From the NCBI GenBank assembly GCA_052033935.1, contig JBPOJE010000033.1, positions 1-7,998 on the forward strand: a DNA stretch of 7,998 nucleotides. The letters are read 5' to 3'. Shown one piece after another: positions 1 through 5,943 of the stretch; positions within the stretch are counted from its first letter, which is position 1, and the number at the start of each line of letters is the position of its first letter. Origin of the DNA: JAGVUD01 sp052033935. GTDB lineage: Bacteria; Armatimonadota; UBA5829; DSUL01. Under the pieces are notes generated by a model. It had not been told where the DNA came from. It saw only the letters and a program-made list of their open reading frames with translations, and searched no databases. The position numbers were made by a program, and so were the translations under genes.

Positions 1-90
1 CTGAACATCCGGGGCGAGAGCTATCGCCTCAAGGAGCGCAAGAAGGCCGGACACCTCACCAGCCCCCGGGAAAGGCAAGAGGGAGACTGA
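1..90 (+). CDS. istB: IS21-family IstB-like helper ATPase, C-terminal end only
   Basis: Only the last 29 codons and the TGA stop are in the window. The visible peptide begins LNIRGESYRLKERKKAG. This matches the end of IstB/DnaC-like ATPases of IS21 elements, which typically close with a GESYRLK-type motif after the AAA+ domain. IstB partners the IstA transposase and controls target choice and strand transfer. The P-loop and other ATPase motifs are upstream of the window, so whether the gene is intact is unknown. The gene ends about 37 bases before the IS terminus, as is normal for the second gene of such elements. The main uncertainty is that the peptide is short. Confidence 0.72.
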   Translation: MNIRGESYRLKERKKAGHLTSPRERQEGD

Positions 91-127
91 CCAGTCAAAG
101 AGGGGGACTTTTACTCCGGCGTTGACA
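1..127 (+). mobile_element. Right end of an IS21-family insertion sequence (partial)
   Basis: This stretch holds the tail of an IstB-like helper gene, which stops at 90, followed by a non-coding end. The end carries a G-run, then TTTTACTCCGGCGTTGACA finishing at 127. As far as I recall, IS21-family termini read TGTCAACGCCGGAGTAAAA outward-in, which is the reverse complement of this end with the expected terminal CA. The left end, the transposase gene istA and the matching inverted repeat lie outside the window, so length and target duplication cannot be tested. The base immediately after the element is 128. The assignment combines the visible gene tail and terminus with family knowledge. Confidence 0.72.
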
Positions 128-133
128 TCATAC

Positions 134-308
134 CTGTCCAAGATAGCTTTTTCGGGTGCTGCCGAGATGCCCAGGTCTGAACGTCTTGGACAGCATCCGC
201 GGATACACGGGGCGGAAGAGGGGGGTCGTTTCGGGATCGCACCCCAAGTGCCCTATCTCACGCTCAAGAACCCGTCCAAGACGGCATCTGCTGACCTATC
301 TTGGACAG
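134..308. repeat. Nested palindromic array of four TGTCCAAGA-type motifs (MITE-like)
   Basis: The ends are a perfect 13-bp inverted repeat, CTGTCCAAGATAG at 134-146 and its reverse complement at 296-308. Inside lies a second perfect inverted repeat of 10 bp, CGTCTTGGAC at 182-191 and GTCCAAGACG at 274-283. The four motif copies therefore alternate in orientation (+,-,+,-). Copies 1 and 2 also match each other over 10 bases (134-143 with 184-193). The 175-bp unit has no convincing coding frame. It begins 6 bases after the IS21 end. It could be a small non-autonomous transposon, the multi-site terminus of another IS, or a regulator-binding array. I see no clear target-site duplication. Confidence 0.55.
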
Positions 309-344
309 CAGTGAATCTTGTTCCCGAAACCGACCACGGCCAGG

Positions 345-365
345 ATGCCGGATCGAGTCCGGCAT
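345..365. repeat. Small REP-like palindrome
   Basis: An 8-bp perfect stem (ATGCCGGA at 345-352 and TCCGGCAT at 358-365) encloses a 5-base loop TCGAG, flanked by GG and GACG. Palindromes of the form GGATGCCGGA...TCCGGCATGACG are common as dispersed intergenic repeats in several GC-rich bacterial groups. Only one copy is present here, so its repeated nature is inferred from general knowledge and not seen. Confidence 0.45.
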
Positions 366-516
366 GACGTGGCGCGGCCCCACCGCCAGAACCTCCATAA
401 TCAGGTCATCCGGCAAGTTTGGGATGGCGCGGCAGCCAGGGTCGTCTGTGTACAGTATGTATGCCACATGAATGCAGTGTATGGTAGCATGTGCGGGAGG
501 ACACCGGAGGAAGGCA
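366..516 (+). promoter_or_regulatory. Leader region of the toxin-antitoxin module
   Basis: No gene is apparent between the REP-like palindrome and the antitoxin start. The stretch about 448-490 is richer in A+T than its surroundings and contains a run of TATG-type steps (around 452-464 and 476-484). A short inverted repeat, CACATG at 465-470 with CATGTG at 488-493, is a possible operator for an autoregulating antitoxin. I could not place a convincing -35/-10 pair. A Shine-Dalgarno GGAGG at 506-510 lies 6 bases before the ATG at 517 and decides that start over the in-frame ATG at 472. Confidence 0.3.
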
Positions 517-843
517 ATGTCAGGAATACTCACAGTCAGACAGGCGGCGGAACTGCTGCAGGCCGAGGAGCGGACAGTACGGAGTTGGCTGCGTCAGGGG
601 CGTATTCCCGGGCGCAGAATCGGGCGCGAGTGGCGGATATCGGAGGACGGTCTGCACAGGTGGCTGAACTCCGGCCAATCCGCACGAAGGGTTTCGGCAT
701 TCGGGCTGCTTCGCGATGTGTGCGGCGGTGATGAGGGGGGCGCGGCGGCAAGCGAGCGCCTCCTGGAAGAGAAGCATGAAGAGACTAGGCGCGAGGAAGC
801 AAGGCTCGAAAAGCACGCGCGCGGCCCGCGGGGCGTCCGGTAG
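517..843 (+). CDS. Excisionase/MerR-like HTH antitoxin of a PIN toxin module
   Basis: This 108-residue protein probably binds DNA and neutralises the toxin encoded directly downstream. Residues about 4-50 form a winged helix-turn-helix of the excisionase/MerR type: LTVRQAAELL, then RTVRSWLRQGRIPGRRIGREWRIS, the classic helix-turn-wing pattern, then a helix ending in LHRWL. After residue 60 the chain is low in complexity and very charged (LLEEKHEETRREEARLEKHA, about 82-101), probably a helix that contacts the toxin. The start at 517 is chosen because the HTH begins right after it and a GGAGG stands 6 bases upstream. An in-frame ATG 45 bases earlier would add residues with no domain match. The stop codon abuts the GTG of the toxin gene, so the two are translationally coupled. 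The antitoxin role is inferred from this pairing. Confidence 0.75.
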   Translation: MSGILTVRQAAELLQAEERTVRSWLRQGRIPGRRIGREWRISEDGLHRWLNSGQSARRVSAFGLLRDVCGGDEGGAAASERLLEEKHEETRREEARLEKHARGPRGVR

Positions 844-1245
844 GTGAACGCGGTACTCGATTCGAGTGCCGCTCTGGCATATCTGTGGGGTGAGAGCGGC
901 GGCGAGGCTGTTGATGGCCTGCTGACAGACCCCGCGAATGCCTGTCTGATGCACGCGCTGAACCTGTGCGAGGTGTACTACATCGTCCGCCGTGATCACG
1001 GCGAACGAGCCGCACAGATTGCCCTGGCCGGGCTTAGGGAAGCCGGGGTAGTGGTGTGTGAGGACTTTGATGACGGCCTCTGGCAGGCGGCTGGAAGGCT
1101 GAAGGCGGACGTCCGCAAAATGCCGCTGGCAGACTGTGTATGCGCGGCGTTGGCCAGCCGTGAGCAGGCGGATGTGTTCACGGCAGACCGCGAGTTCGGC
1201 GTGGCTGTGGACGCCGGAATCTGCGCAGTGCGATACATCAGGTGA
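844..1245 (+). CDS. vapC: PIN-domain ribonuclease toxin, VapC-type
   Basis: This 133-residue protein fills a whole PIN domain, the Mg2+-dependent RNase fold of type II VapC toxins, which usually cleave tRNA or rRNA. The acidic catalytic set is present: D6 in AVLDSSAALAYL, E43 in NLCEVYYIV, D97 in PLADCVCAALA and D115 in VFTADREF. The length is typical of VapC, and no residue of the motif set is missing, so it looks active. Translation starts at a GTG immediately after the antitoxin TAG with no strong Shine-Dalgarno, which suggests coupling to the antitoxin. The partner is not a VapB of the AbrB, RHH or Phd/YefM type but an excisionase-like HTH protein. Position next to an IS end and a repeat array fits an accessory, laterally mobile module. 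Confidence 0.85.
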   Translation: MNAVLDSSAALAYLWGESGGEAVDGLLTDPANACLMHALNLCEVYYIVRRDHGERAAQIALAGLREAGVVVCEDFDDGLWQAAGRLKADVRKMPLADCVCAALASREQADVFTADREFGVAVDAGICAVRYIR

Positions 1246-1251
1246 GGGCGT

Positions 1252-1274
1252 ACCGCCCGGCTGCCCCGGGCGGT
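1252..1274 (+). terminator. GC-rich hairpin after the toxin gene
   Basis: A perfect 9-bp inverted repeat, ACCGCCCGG at 1252-1260 and CCGGGCGGT at 1266-1274, surrounds a 5-base loop and starts 6 bases after the toxin stop codon. The position suits a transcription terminator or an mRNA 3' stabiliser. No T-run follows on the plus strand (GGGAGGGAGG comes next), so it is not a classic intrinsic terminator. It could also sit in the 5' leader of the next operon. Confidence 0.5.
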
Positions 1275-1336
1275 GGGAGGGAGGATTTGGCGGGGTGGGT
1301 ACGTAACGCACCAGCGGAAGTTTCTCCCGGTATCCT

Positions 1337-2167
1337 ATGCTAGAAATCAACCTCACAAGTATCCGCCACGTGGCGCTCGACCTCGACGGGACGTTGTATG
1401 AAGGCGGTCGGCTCTTCGACGCCACGCCGCCCTTTCTTGCCCTGCTGAAGCAGCTCGGCATCGGACGCACGTTTCTGACGAACAACTCGTCGAAGAGCGT
1501 GCGCGACTACACGGCGCGTTTCCGCGAGATGGGCATCGAAGCGGATGAGTCCGACTTCATGACGAGCACCACCGCCGCGCTCGACTACATTCGGAAGAAT
1601 CTGCCAGGCGCGCGCAGCCTGTTCGTTTTGGGCACCCCGAGCATGCAGCGGGAGGTTGCGGAGGCGGGGTACGAAGTGGCCGGAACGGACGGCGAGCCGG
1701 ACGCGGTGCTGGTTGGTTTCGACACGACGCTGACATACGAGCCGCTGTGCAGGGCCGCGTGGTGGATCAAGCAGGGCAAGCCGTTCGTGGCGACGCACCC
1801 GGACAGGGTGTGCCCCACCGACCTGCCCACGGTTCTGGTGGACTGCGGGGCGATGACAGCCTGCCTGGAGCATGCGGTGGGCAGGGGGCCTCTGGCTGTT
1901 CCCGGCAAGCCCGACCCCGGGATGCTTGCCCCGATACTGGATCGCCACGGGCTTGAAGCCTGTGAGCTTGCGATGGTGGGGGACAGGATTTACACGGATA
2001 TGGAGATGGCAAGGCGCACCGGCGCTCTGGGGGTGCTGGTGCTTTCGGGCGAGTCGAGCGCCGAAGATGCGGAAGCGGCGCGGCCCCGCCCGGACCTGGT
2101 GGTGAGCGGCATAGCCGATTTCGGCGCGATGCTTGCCGCCGCGCGGCAGAAGGAGGCAGGGGCTTGA
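1337..2167 (+). CDS. HAD superfamily class IIA phosphatase, candidate glycerol-3-phosphate phosphatase
   Basis: This 276-residue cytoplasmic hydrolase belongs to HAD class IIA (NagD, AraL, PGP). Motif I is ALDLDGTLY with nucleophile D15 and acid/base D17. Motif II is FLTNNSS around T48. The C2 cap lies between motifs II and III and includes ATHPD near 152-156. Motif III is GKPDPGM with K191. Motif IV is MVGDRIYTDMEMA with D216 and D221. All catalytic residues are present. The substrate cannot be read from sequence. However, the gene overlaps glpD by four bases and precedes glpT. HAD-IIA enzymes that dephosphorylate glycerol 3-phosphate are known (mammalian PGP, mycobacterial Rv1692), so that activity is a reasonable inference. 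Other sugar phosphates or a house-cleaning role remain possible. The ATG at 1337 has only a weak upstream Shine-Dalgarno but fits the family N-terminus. Confidence 0.85.
   Translation: MLEINLTSIRHVALDLDGTLYEGGRLFDATPPFLALLKQLGIGRTFLTNNSSKSVRDYTARFREMGIEADESDFMTSTTAALDYIRKNLPGARSLFVLGTPSMQREVAEAGYEVAGTDGEPDAVLVGFDTTLTYEPLCRAAWWIKQGKPFVATHPDRVCPTDLPTVLVDCGAMTACLEHAVGRGPLAVPGKPDPGMLAPILDRHGLEACELAMVGDRIYTDMEMARRTGALGVLVLSGESSAEDAEAARPRPDLVVSGIADFGAMLAAARQKEAGA
2150..2156 (+). promoter_or_regulatory. Strong ribosome binding site deciding the glpD TTG start
   Basis: AAGGAGG lies inside the end of the HAD gene, seven bases before the TTG at 2164. It supports initiation at this rare start codon, whose bases overlap the HAD stop codon (TTGA). 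No ATG occurs in the glpD frame until codon 40, inside the FAD-binding fold, so the TTG is the only sensible start. Confidence 0.75.
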
Positions 2168-3642
2168 CGGCGCGGTTCGAGACGCGGGCGGACAGGCTGG
2201 CCCGGCTGAAGTCGGGGCCGTTTGACCTGCTGGTGGCGGGCGGCGGGATTGTAGGCGCGGGCATAGCCCGGGACGGAGCCATGCGCGGGCTGAAGGTTGC
2301 CATTGTAGACGAGCGCGACATCGCGTTCGGTACAAGCAGCCGGTCGAGCCGTCTGCTTCACGGCGGGCTGCGATACCTCGCGCAGGGGCGCGTAGGGCTT
2401 GTGCGCGAGGCGAGCGTGGAGAAGCAGGTGATTCAGCGCATCGCGCCGAACGTCGCCTACCCGCTTCCGTTTGTTTTTCCCACCTACAAGACCGAGCCCT
2501 GGCCGCTCTGGAAGCTGAGCGTGGGGGTGAGGATCTACGACCTGCTCTGCGGGGGGCGCAACTTCGGGCGCTCGGGCTCGTTCGGGCCCGCCCGGACGCT
2601 GGAGCTGGCCCCCGGGCTTCGCGAGGAAGGGCTGACTGGCTCGGTGCGCTACTTCGATGGCCTCACGAACGACGCGCGGCTGGTGACGGACACACTGCGC
2701 TCGGCGGCCAACGCCGGTGCAGTCGTGATGAACTACTGCGGCGTGGTAGGAGCGGAGCGGGCAGGAGAAGTCTGGCGGTGCCGCCTCAGCGACGGTGTTT
2801 CGGGGACAGACCTCGAGGTGGAGGCTCGCGGGGTGGTGAACGCAGCCGGCCCGTGGGCGCCACTGCTCAGCCTGGAGGTGACGCTTCGCTGCACGAAAGG
2901 CGTGCATCTTGTGGTTGACGCCGCCCGGCTTCCGGTGAAGGAGGCCGTGGTGATGGCCGAGGGGCCTCGGATTCTGTTCGCCATCCCCTGGGGTGAGCGG
3001 GTCATCGTGGGGACGACCGACACGGACTACGAAGGGCCGCTGGACGACATCCGCGTTGACGAGGCCGACGAGAGCTATATCCTGGGCGTCACGAACGCCT
3101 GCTTCCCGGACGTGAAGCTGACCGCTGCGGACATCAGGGGTGCGTGGGCGGGTGTGCGGCCGCTGGTCGCCGATCCCAACGGCAACCCGAGCGACATTTC
3201 GCGCTCGCACAAGATCACAAGCCCGCAGCCCGGCTGGTGGGACGTGACGGGCGGCAAGCTGACGACCTACCGGCTGATGGCCGAGCAGACGGTGGATCGC
3301 GTGTTCAAGTTCCTGGCACGTCCTCGCACCGCCTGCCGCACGGCCGAAGTGACTCTTCTGGACGCCTCGGAGACGCAGTTCAGCGGCATTCTTCCGCCGC
3401 CGGTGAGCCGGGAGGCGGTGCAGCATTTCTGCCGCCAGGAGTGGGCGCTGCATCTGGATGACGTGATGATCCGGCGTTCGAGCTGGCACTATTACCAGAA
3501 CGACCCGGCCAGCGTGGCGGCGGACGCGGCGCGGTGGATGGCCGAAGAGCTGGGGTGGGACGAAGACACAGCAGCGCGCGAAATGCAGCGATACAACGCC
3601 GCCGCCGGAATAAGACAGAAGGACACAGGCGCTCATGCGTAA
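2164..3642 (+). CDS. glpD: FAD-dependent glycerol-3-phosphate dehydrogenase
   Basis: GlpD is a 492-residue membrane-associated flavoenzyme. It oxidises sn-glycerol 3-phosphate to dihydroxyacetone phosphate and passes electrons to the quinone pool. The FAD-binding Rossmann motif GGGIVGAG is at 26-33, with acidic E50 at the end of the second strand. Family blocks follow in order: GTSSRSSRLLHGGLRYL (56-72), NDARLV, VNAAGPW, KGVHLVV, GTTDTDYEGP, AGVRPLVAD and GGKLTTYR (starting about 363). The last part matches the DAO_C end (WALHLDDVMIRR). Compared with E. coli GlpD from memory, the stretch between the LLDA segment (about 397-400) and WALHLDD looks roughly 40-50 residues shorter, while the tail after it is longer. 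The start is TTG, overlapping the HAD stop, and the end overlaps glpT by 8 bases. No glycerol kinase gene is visible nearby. Confidence 0.93.
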   Translation: MTARFETRADRLARLKSGPFDLLVAGGGIVGAGIARDGAMRGLKVAIVDERDIAFGTSSRSSRLLHGGLRYLAQGRVGLVREASVEKQVIQRIAPNVAYPLPFVFPTYKTEPWPLWKLSVGVRIYDLLCGGRNFGRSGSFGPARTLELAPGLREEGLTGSVRYFDGLTNDARLVTDTLRSAANAGAVVMNYCGVVGAERAGEVWRCRLSDGVSGTDLEVEARGVVNAAGPWAPLLSLEVTLRCTKGVHLVVDAARLPVKEAVVMAEGPRILFAIPWGERVIVGTTDTDYEGPLDDIRVDEADESYILGVTNACFPDVKLTAADIRGAWAGVRPLVADPNGNPSDISRSHKITSPQPGWWDVTGGKLTTYRLMAEQTVDRVFKFLARPRTACRTAEVTLLDASETQFSGILPPPVSREAVQHFCRQEWALHLDDVMIRRSSWHYYQNDPASVAADAARWMAEELGWDEDTAAREMQRYNAAAGIRQKDTGAHA

Positions 3643-4975
3643 TCCTCTTGCTCCCGCTCCTCATATCCAGCGGCTTCCCGAAGCGGAGGTCTGCCGGCGA
3701 TATCCCGGCTACCGCTGGAGAGCGCTCGAAGCGACCTTCATCGGGTACGCGGCGTTCTATCTGGTGCGCAACAACCTCGCCGTGGTCTCTAAGGACATGG
3801 TGGATGCGCTGCAGTACAGCAAGTCCGATATCGGGAGCATCATGGCCATCACCTCGGTGACGTACGGCCTGGGCAAGTTCCTGATGGGGGCGTGGTCTGA
3901 CCGGAGCGACCCGCGCAAGTTCATGGCGCTCGGGATGCTGCTGACGGCGCTGTGCAACTTCGCGTTCGGGTCGGTGCAGAACCTGCAGTTGCACATCTGG
4001 CTCTGGGGCCTCAACGGGCTGTTTCAGGGAATGGGCTGGCCGCCCTGCGGGCGGACGATGGGGCACTGGTTCAGCGAGCGCGAGCGCGGGCTGACGTTCA
4101 GCATCTGGAACACTTCGCACAACCTGGGCGGCGGCATCGCGGGGGTGATTGCTGCGTGGGCGGCGACGCACTTCGGCGGCTGGCAGCATGCGTTCTTCGT
4201 GCCGGGGGTGCTTGCTCTCATCAGCGCGGGATATCTGTTCCTGCGCCTGGTGGACACGCCACAGTCGGTGGGGCTTCCGCCCGTGGAGGAGTACAACAAC
4301 GACTTCACGCAGGCCCAGCAGAACGGCGAGGTGACCGAGCGCGACCTCTCGTTCCGCGAGCTTTTCATCAACAACGTGTTCGCGAACAAGTACGTGCTTA
4401 TTCTGGCCCTGGCGAACTTCTTCGCCTACATATCGCGTTACAGCATGCTCGACTGGGGCCCCATGTATCTGCGCGAAATCAAGGGCGCGTCCATAGAGGG
4501 CGGCGGGCTGGCGGTGATGGTTACTGAGTTCAGCGGCATCCCCTCCACCATTCTGCTCGGATGGGTTTCGGACAGGCTGGGCGGCCGCCGGGGCATGGTC
4601 TCCACGGTGTGCATGCTGCCGGTCATCGGCGCTTTTCTGGCGATGCAGGTGATACCGGTGGAGCTGATGTGGCTGGATATGGTGATGCTGGGGGTGATCG
4701 GGTTCTTCATCTACCCGGTCATCAACCTGATCGTCATACAGGCGCTGGACCTCACCTCGAAGAAGGCGATCGGAACGGCGGCGGGGTTCATCGGGCTGCT
4801 GGGGTACGCGGGTAAGACTGTTGAGAGCAAGGGGTTCGGCGTGATGCTGGACCGGCTCATCGCCTCTCAGGGCGAAGCGGCTGCCTGGCATACGGTGATT
4901 GCGACCATCGTCGGAAGCTCGGTGATCGCGATGCTGCTGCTGGCGTTCACCTGGAAGCTGAAGCCGCGGGCCTGA
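3635..4975 (+). CDS. glpT: Glycerol-3-phosphate:phosphate antiporter of the MFS
   Basis: This 446-residue inner-membrane protein has the alternating hydrophobic pattern of 12 helices and a central hydrophilic loop near 212-250. It exchanges external G3P for internal phosphate. Residues known to matter in E. coli GlpT have clear counterparts: R45 in FYLVRNNLAV, K81 in GLGKFLMGAWSDRSDPRK (also the MFS loop 2-3 signature), H162 in WNTSHNLGGG and R268 in YISRYSMLDWGPMYL. FQGMGWPPCGRTM and DTPQSVGLPPVEEYNND are near copies of the enterobacterial sequence as I remember it. The related UhpT/UhpC sugar-phosphate carriers are alternatives, but the adjoining glpD favours GlpT. Its ATG lies inside the end of glpD, with AGAAGGA about 12 bases upstream. 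The gene ends seven bases before the stop of the convergent LysM gene. Confidence 0.92.
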   Translation: MRNPLAPAPHIQRLPEAEVCRRYPGYRWRALEATFIGYAAFYLVRNNLAVVSKDMVDALQYSKSDIGSIMAITSVTYGLGKFLMGAWSDRSDPRKFMALGMLLTALCNFAFGSVQNLQLHIWLWGLNGLFQGMGWPPCGRTMGHWFSERERGLTFSIWNTSHNLGGGIAGVIAAWAATHFGGWQHAFFVPGVLALISAGYLFLRLVDTPQSVGLPPVEEYNNDFTQAQQNGEVTERDLSFRELFINNVFANKYVLILALANFFAYISRYSMLDWGPMYLREIKGASIEGGGLAVMVTEFSGIPSTILLGWVSDRLGGRRGMVSTVCMLPVIGAFLAMQVIPVELMWLDMVMLGVIGFFIYPVINLIVIQALDLTSKKAIGTAAGFIGLLGYAGKTVESKGFGVMLDRLIASQGEAAAWHTVIATIVGSSVIAMLLLAFTWKLKPRA

Positions 4976-4982
4976 GCCGGGT

Positions 4983-5807
4983 TCAGCCCGTTGTGATGCC
5001 GGGCGGGTTCTTGCGCGGGCGGCGTCCTGCTGGTGTGCGGGGCTTGGCCGTGCCGTTCGCGGGTTCGGGCGCTGTTGCGGCCGGATCGGTCTCGGATTCG
5101 GATATCCTGCTCTGCTCGCCGGTCGTGATGAACAGGTCCTTCTCCCCAACACGAATCCAGTAGATGGATGAGTCCTTCGAGAGTTCGCGCTGCGCCACCA
5201 GCGTGAGCGGGCCGTGATCCCCCGCGCGAAGCGCCTTGAGGCTGTTCGCGAGACGCCGCAGGTAGTACCAGACGATCAGCACGAGTGCGAGCGCGGCGGC
5301 GGCGATGGTCCACAGCGCTGCGTGGTTCCACGGCAGGGCGTCAGCGCATTCGGGGGCCGCGGGCGCCGCCGGAGATGGCACTTCGCGCGTCGCGGGAGCG
5401 GGCGTCGCGGCAGCGGGCGTCGCGGCAGGCGGAGTTTCGGGTTGCACGGGGGCGGTGGGAGGTGGAACGGCCTCCTTCGCCGGGGGCGGCTTGGCAACGG
5501 GCGGCGCGGGTGTTGCAGCGGCCGGTTTGACGCGAACAGGAACCTTTACGTTCATCCCCGGAAACACGTAGTTCGGGTCGTTGGGGCGTGCAAGGCGCGC
5601 GCGGTTCATCTTGATGATAGTGTTGAGCGGGACGCCGTACTTCCTCGCGACGTCCGAGAGCCCCTCACCCTTCTTCAGGCGGTAGATGATCACTTTTGTC
5701 GAACCCTCGGCGCTAACCGCCGACCGGGGCTGGGGGGCAAGTAGGAGGAGCATCGTTGCCGCCCCAGCCGCAGCCATCCGACCGTATGTGCTGGTCTTTG
5801 TGATCAT
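4983..5807 (-). CDS. LysM-domain protein with TM anchor and FliO-like tail
   Basis: This 274-residue protein starts at the ATG at 5807, which gives a good signal peptide (MITKTSTYGR, a hydrophobic stretch, then AVSA at the likely cleavage site). An in-frame ATG at 5855 would put 16 poorly fitting residues in front. A LysM peptidoglycan-binding domain follows at about 38-90 (YRLKKGEGLSDVARKYGV...YVFPGMNVKVP). Next are a Pro/Ala-rich spacer (about 94-155), a transmembrane helix (about 162-183, LWTIAAAALALVLIVWYY), a basic LRR turn and a small domain (LTLVAQREL...IYWIRVGEKDLFITTGEQ, about 201-232). The tail is disordered and basic. The TM plus small beta domain resembles FliO, the flagellar type III export assembly factor, although no flagellar gene is in view. 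A generic LysM cell-wall sensor is the alternative. The LysM call is firm; the FliO resemblance is inference. Confidence 0.78.
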   Translation of the reverse strand: MITKTSTYGRMAAAGAATMLLLLAPQPRSAVSAEGSTKVIIYRLKKGEGLSDVARKYGVPLNTIIKMNRARLARPNDPNYVFPGMNVKVPVRVKPAAATPAPPVAKPPPAKEAVPPPTAPVQPETPPAATPAAATPAPATREVPSPAAPAAPECADALPWNHAALWTIAAAALALVLIVWYYLRRLANSLKALRAGDHGPLTLVAQRELSKDSSIYWIRVGEKDLFITTGEQSRISESETDPAATAPEPANGTAKPRTPAGRRPRKNPPGITTG

Positions 5808-5823
5808 GCCTATCAAACCTGCA

Positions 5824-5839
5824 GGGATGATATCATCCC
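5824..5839. promoter_or_regulatory. Perfect 16-bp palindrome upstream of the LysM gene
   Basis: GGGATGATATCATCCC reads the same on both strands, with no spacer. It ends 16 bases from the chosen LysM start at 5807, within the divergent intergenic region, where a dimeric repressor site would sit. If translation began at 5855 instead, the palindrome would lie inside the coding region, so it mildly supports the shorter start. The binding protein is unknown. Confidence 0.4.
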
Positions 5840-5876
5840 GAAGCAGTGGATGCAAGCTGTTTTTTGGCTTCTGCGC

Positions 5877-5897
5877 ACAATATATTGTATTACGAAT
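5877..5897. promoter_or_regulatory. AT-rich palindrome and candidate promoter in the divergent region
   Basis: ACAATATATTGT (5877-5888) is a perfect 12-bp palindrome in the most AT-rich patch of this GC-rich window, between two divergent genes. On the minus strand TACAAT (5889-5884) resembles a -10 element for the LysM gene. On the plus strand TATATT or TGTATT could serve the isomerase gene, though its start is about 155 bases away. I could not place good -35 boxes. The remainder of the gap up to 6051 contains no coding frame I can support. Confidence 0.35.
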
Positions 5898-5943
5898 GCC
5901 CGGCAGGGGCTACCGGCTGTGTTCGAAGCGCCAGAGGGGCAGG

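Noticed and set aside
134..308. CRISPR array reading of the repeated motif
   Set aside because: The copies are only 9-13 bases, alternate in orientation and are unevenly spaced, and there are no cas genes.
345..365. tRNA or att site at the GGATGCCGGATCGAGTCCGGCATG segment
   Set aside because: It looks tRNA T-arm-like at first sight, but no acceptor, D or anticodon arm can be built around it, and no integrase is nearby.
122..367. Open reading frame of 81 codons across the repeat array
   Set aside because: It overlaps the IS terminus, the motif array and the REP-like palindrome, has no ribosome binding site and no recognisable protein pattern.
520..1485. Long minus-strand open frame opposite the toxin-antitoxin genes
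   Set aside because: It covers two clearly recognised genes on the other strand plus the hairpin. Long antisense frames are expected in GC-rich DNA and the translation shows no domain.
1990..3636. 548-codon minus-strand open frame opposite glpD
   Set aside because: It is a shadow of glpD: rich in Arg, Pro and His with no family motifs, while the plus strand carries a full GlpD.
4976..4990. Bidirectional terminator between glpT and the LysM gene
   Set aside because: Only a 4-bp stem (CGGG/CCCG) can be formed and there is no T-run on either side.
3380..5152. 590-codon minus-strand open frame opposite glpT
   Set aside because: Same GC-driven shadow, of low complexity, overlapping glpT and the LysM gene.
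5276..5571. Overlapping plus-strand frames rich in Gly, Ala and Arg
   Set aside because: They are antisense readings of the Pro/Ala-rich linker of the LysM protein; repetition of GCG/GGC codons explains them.
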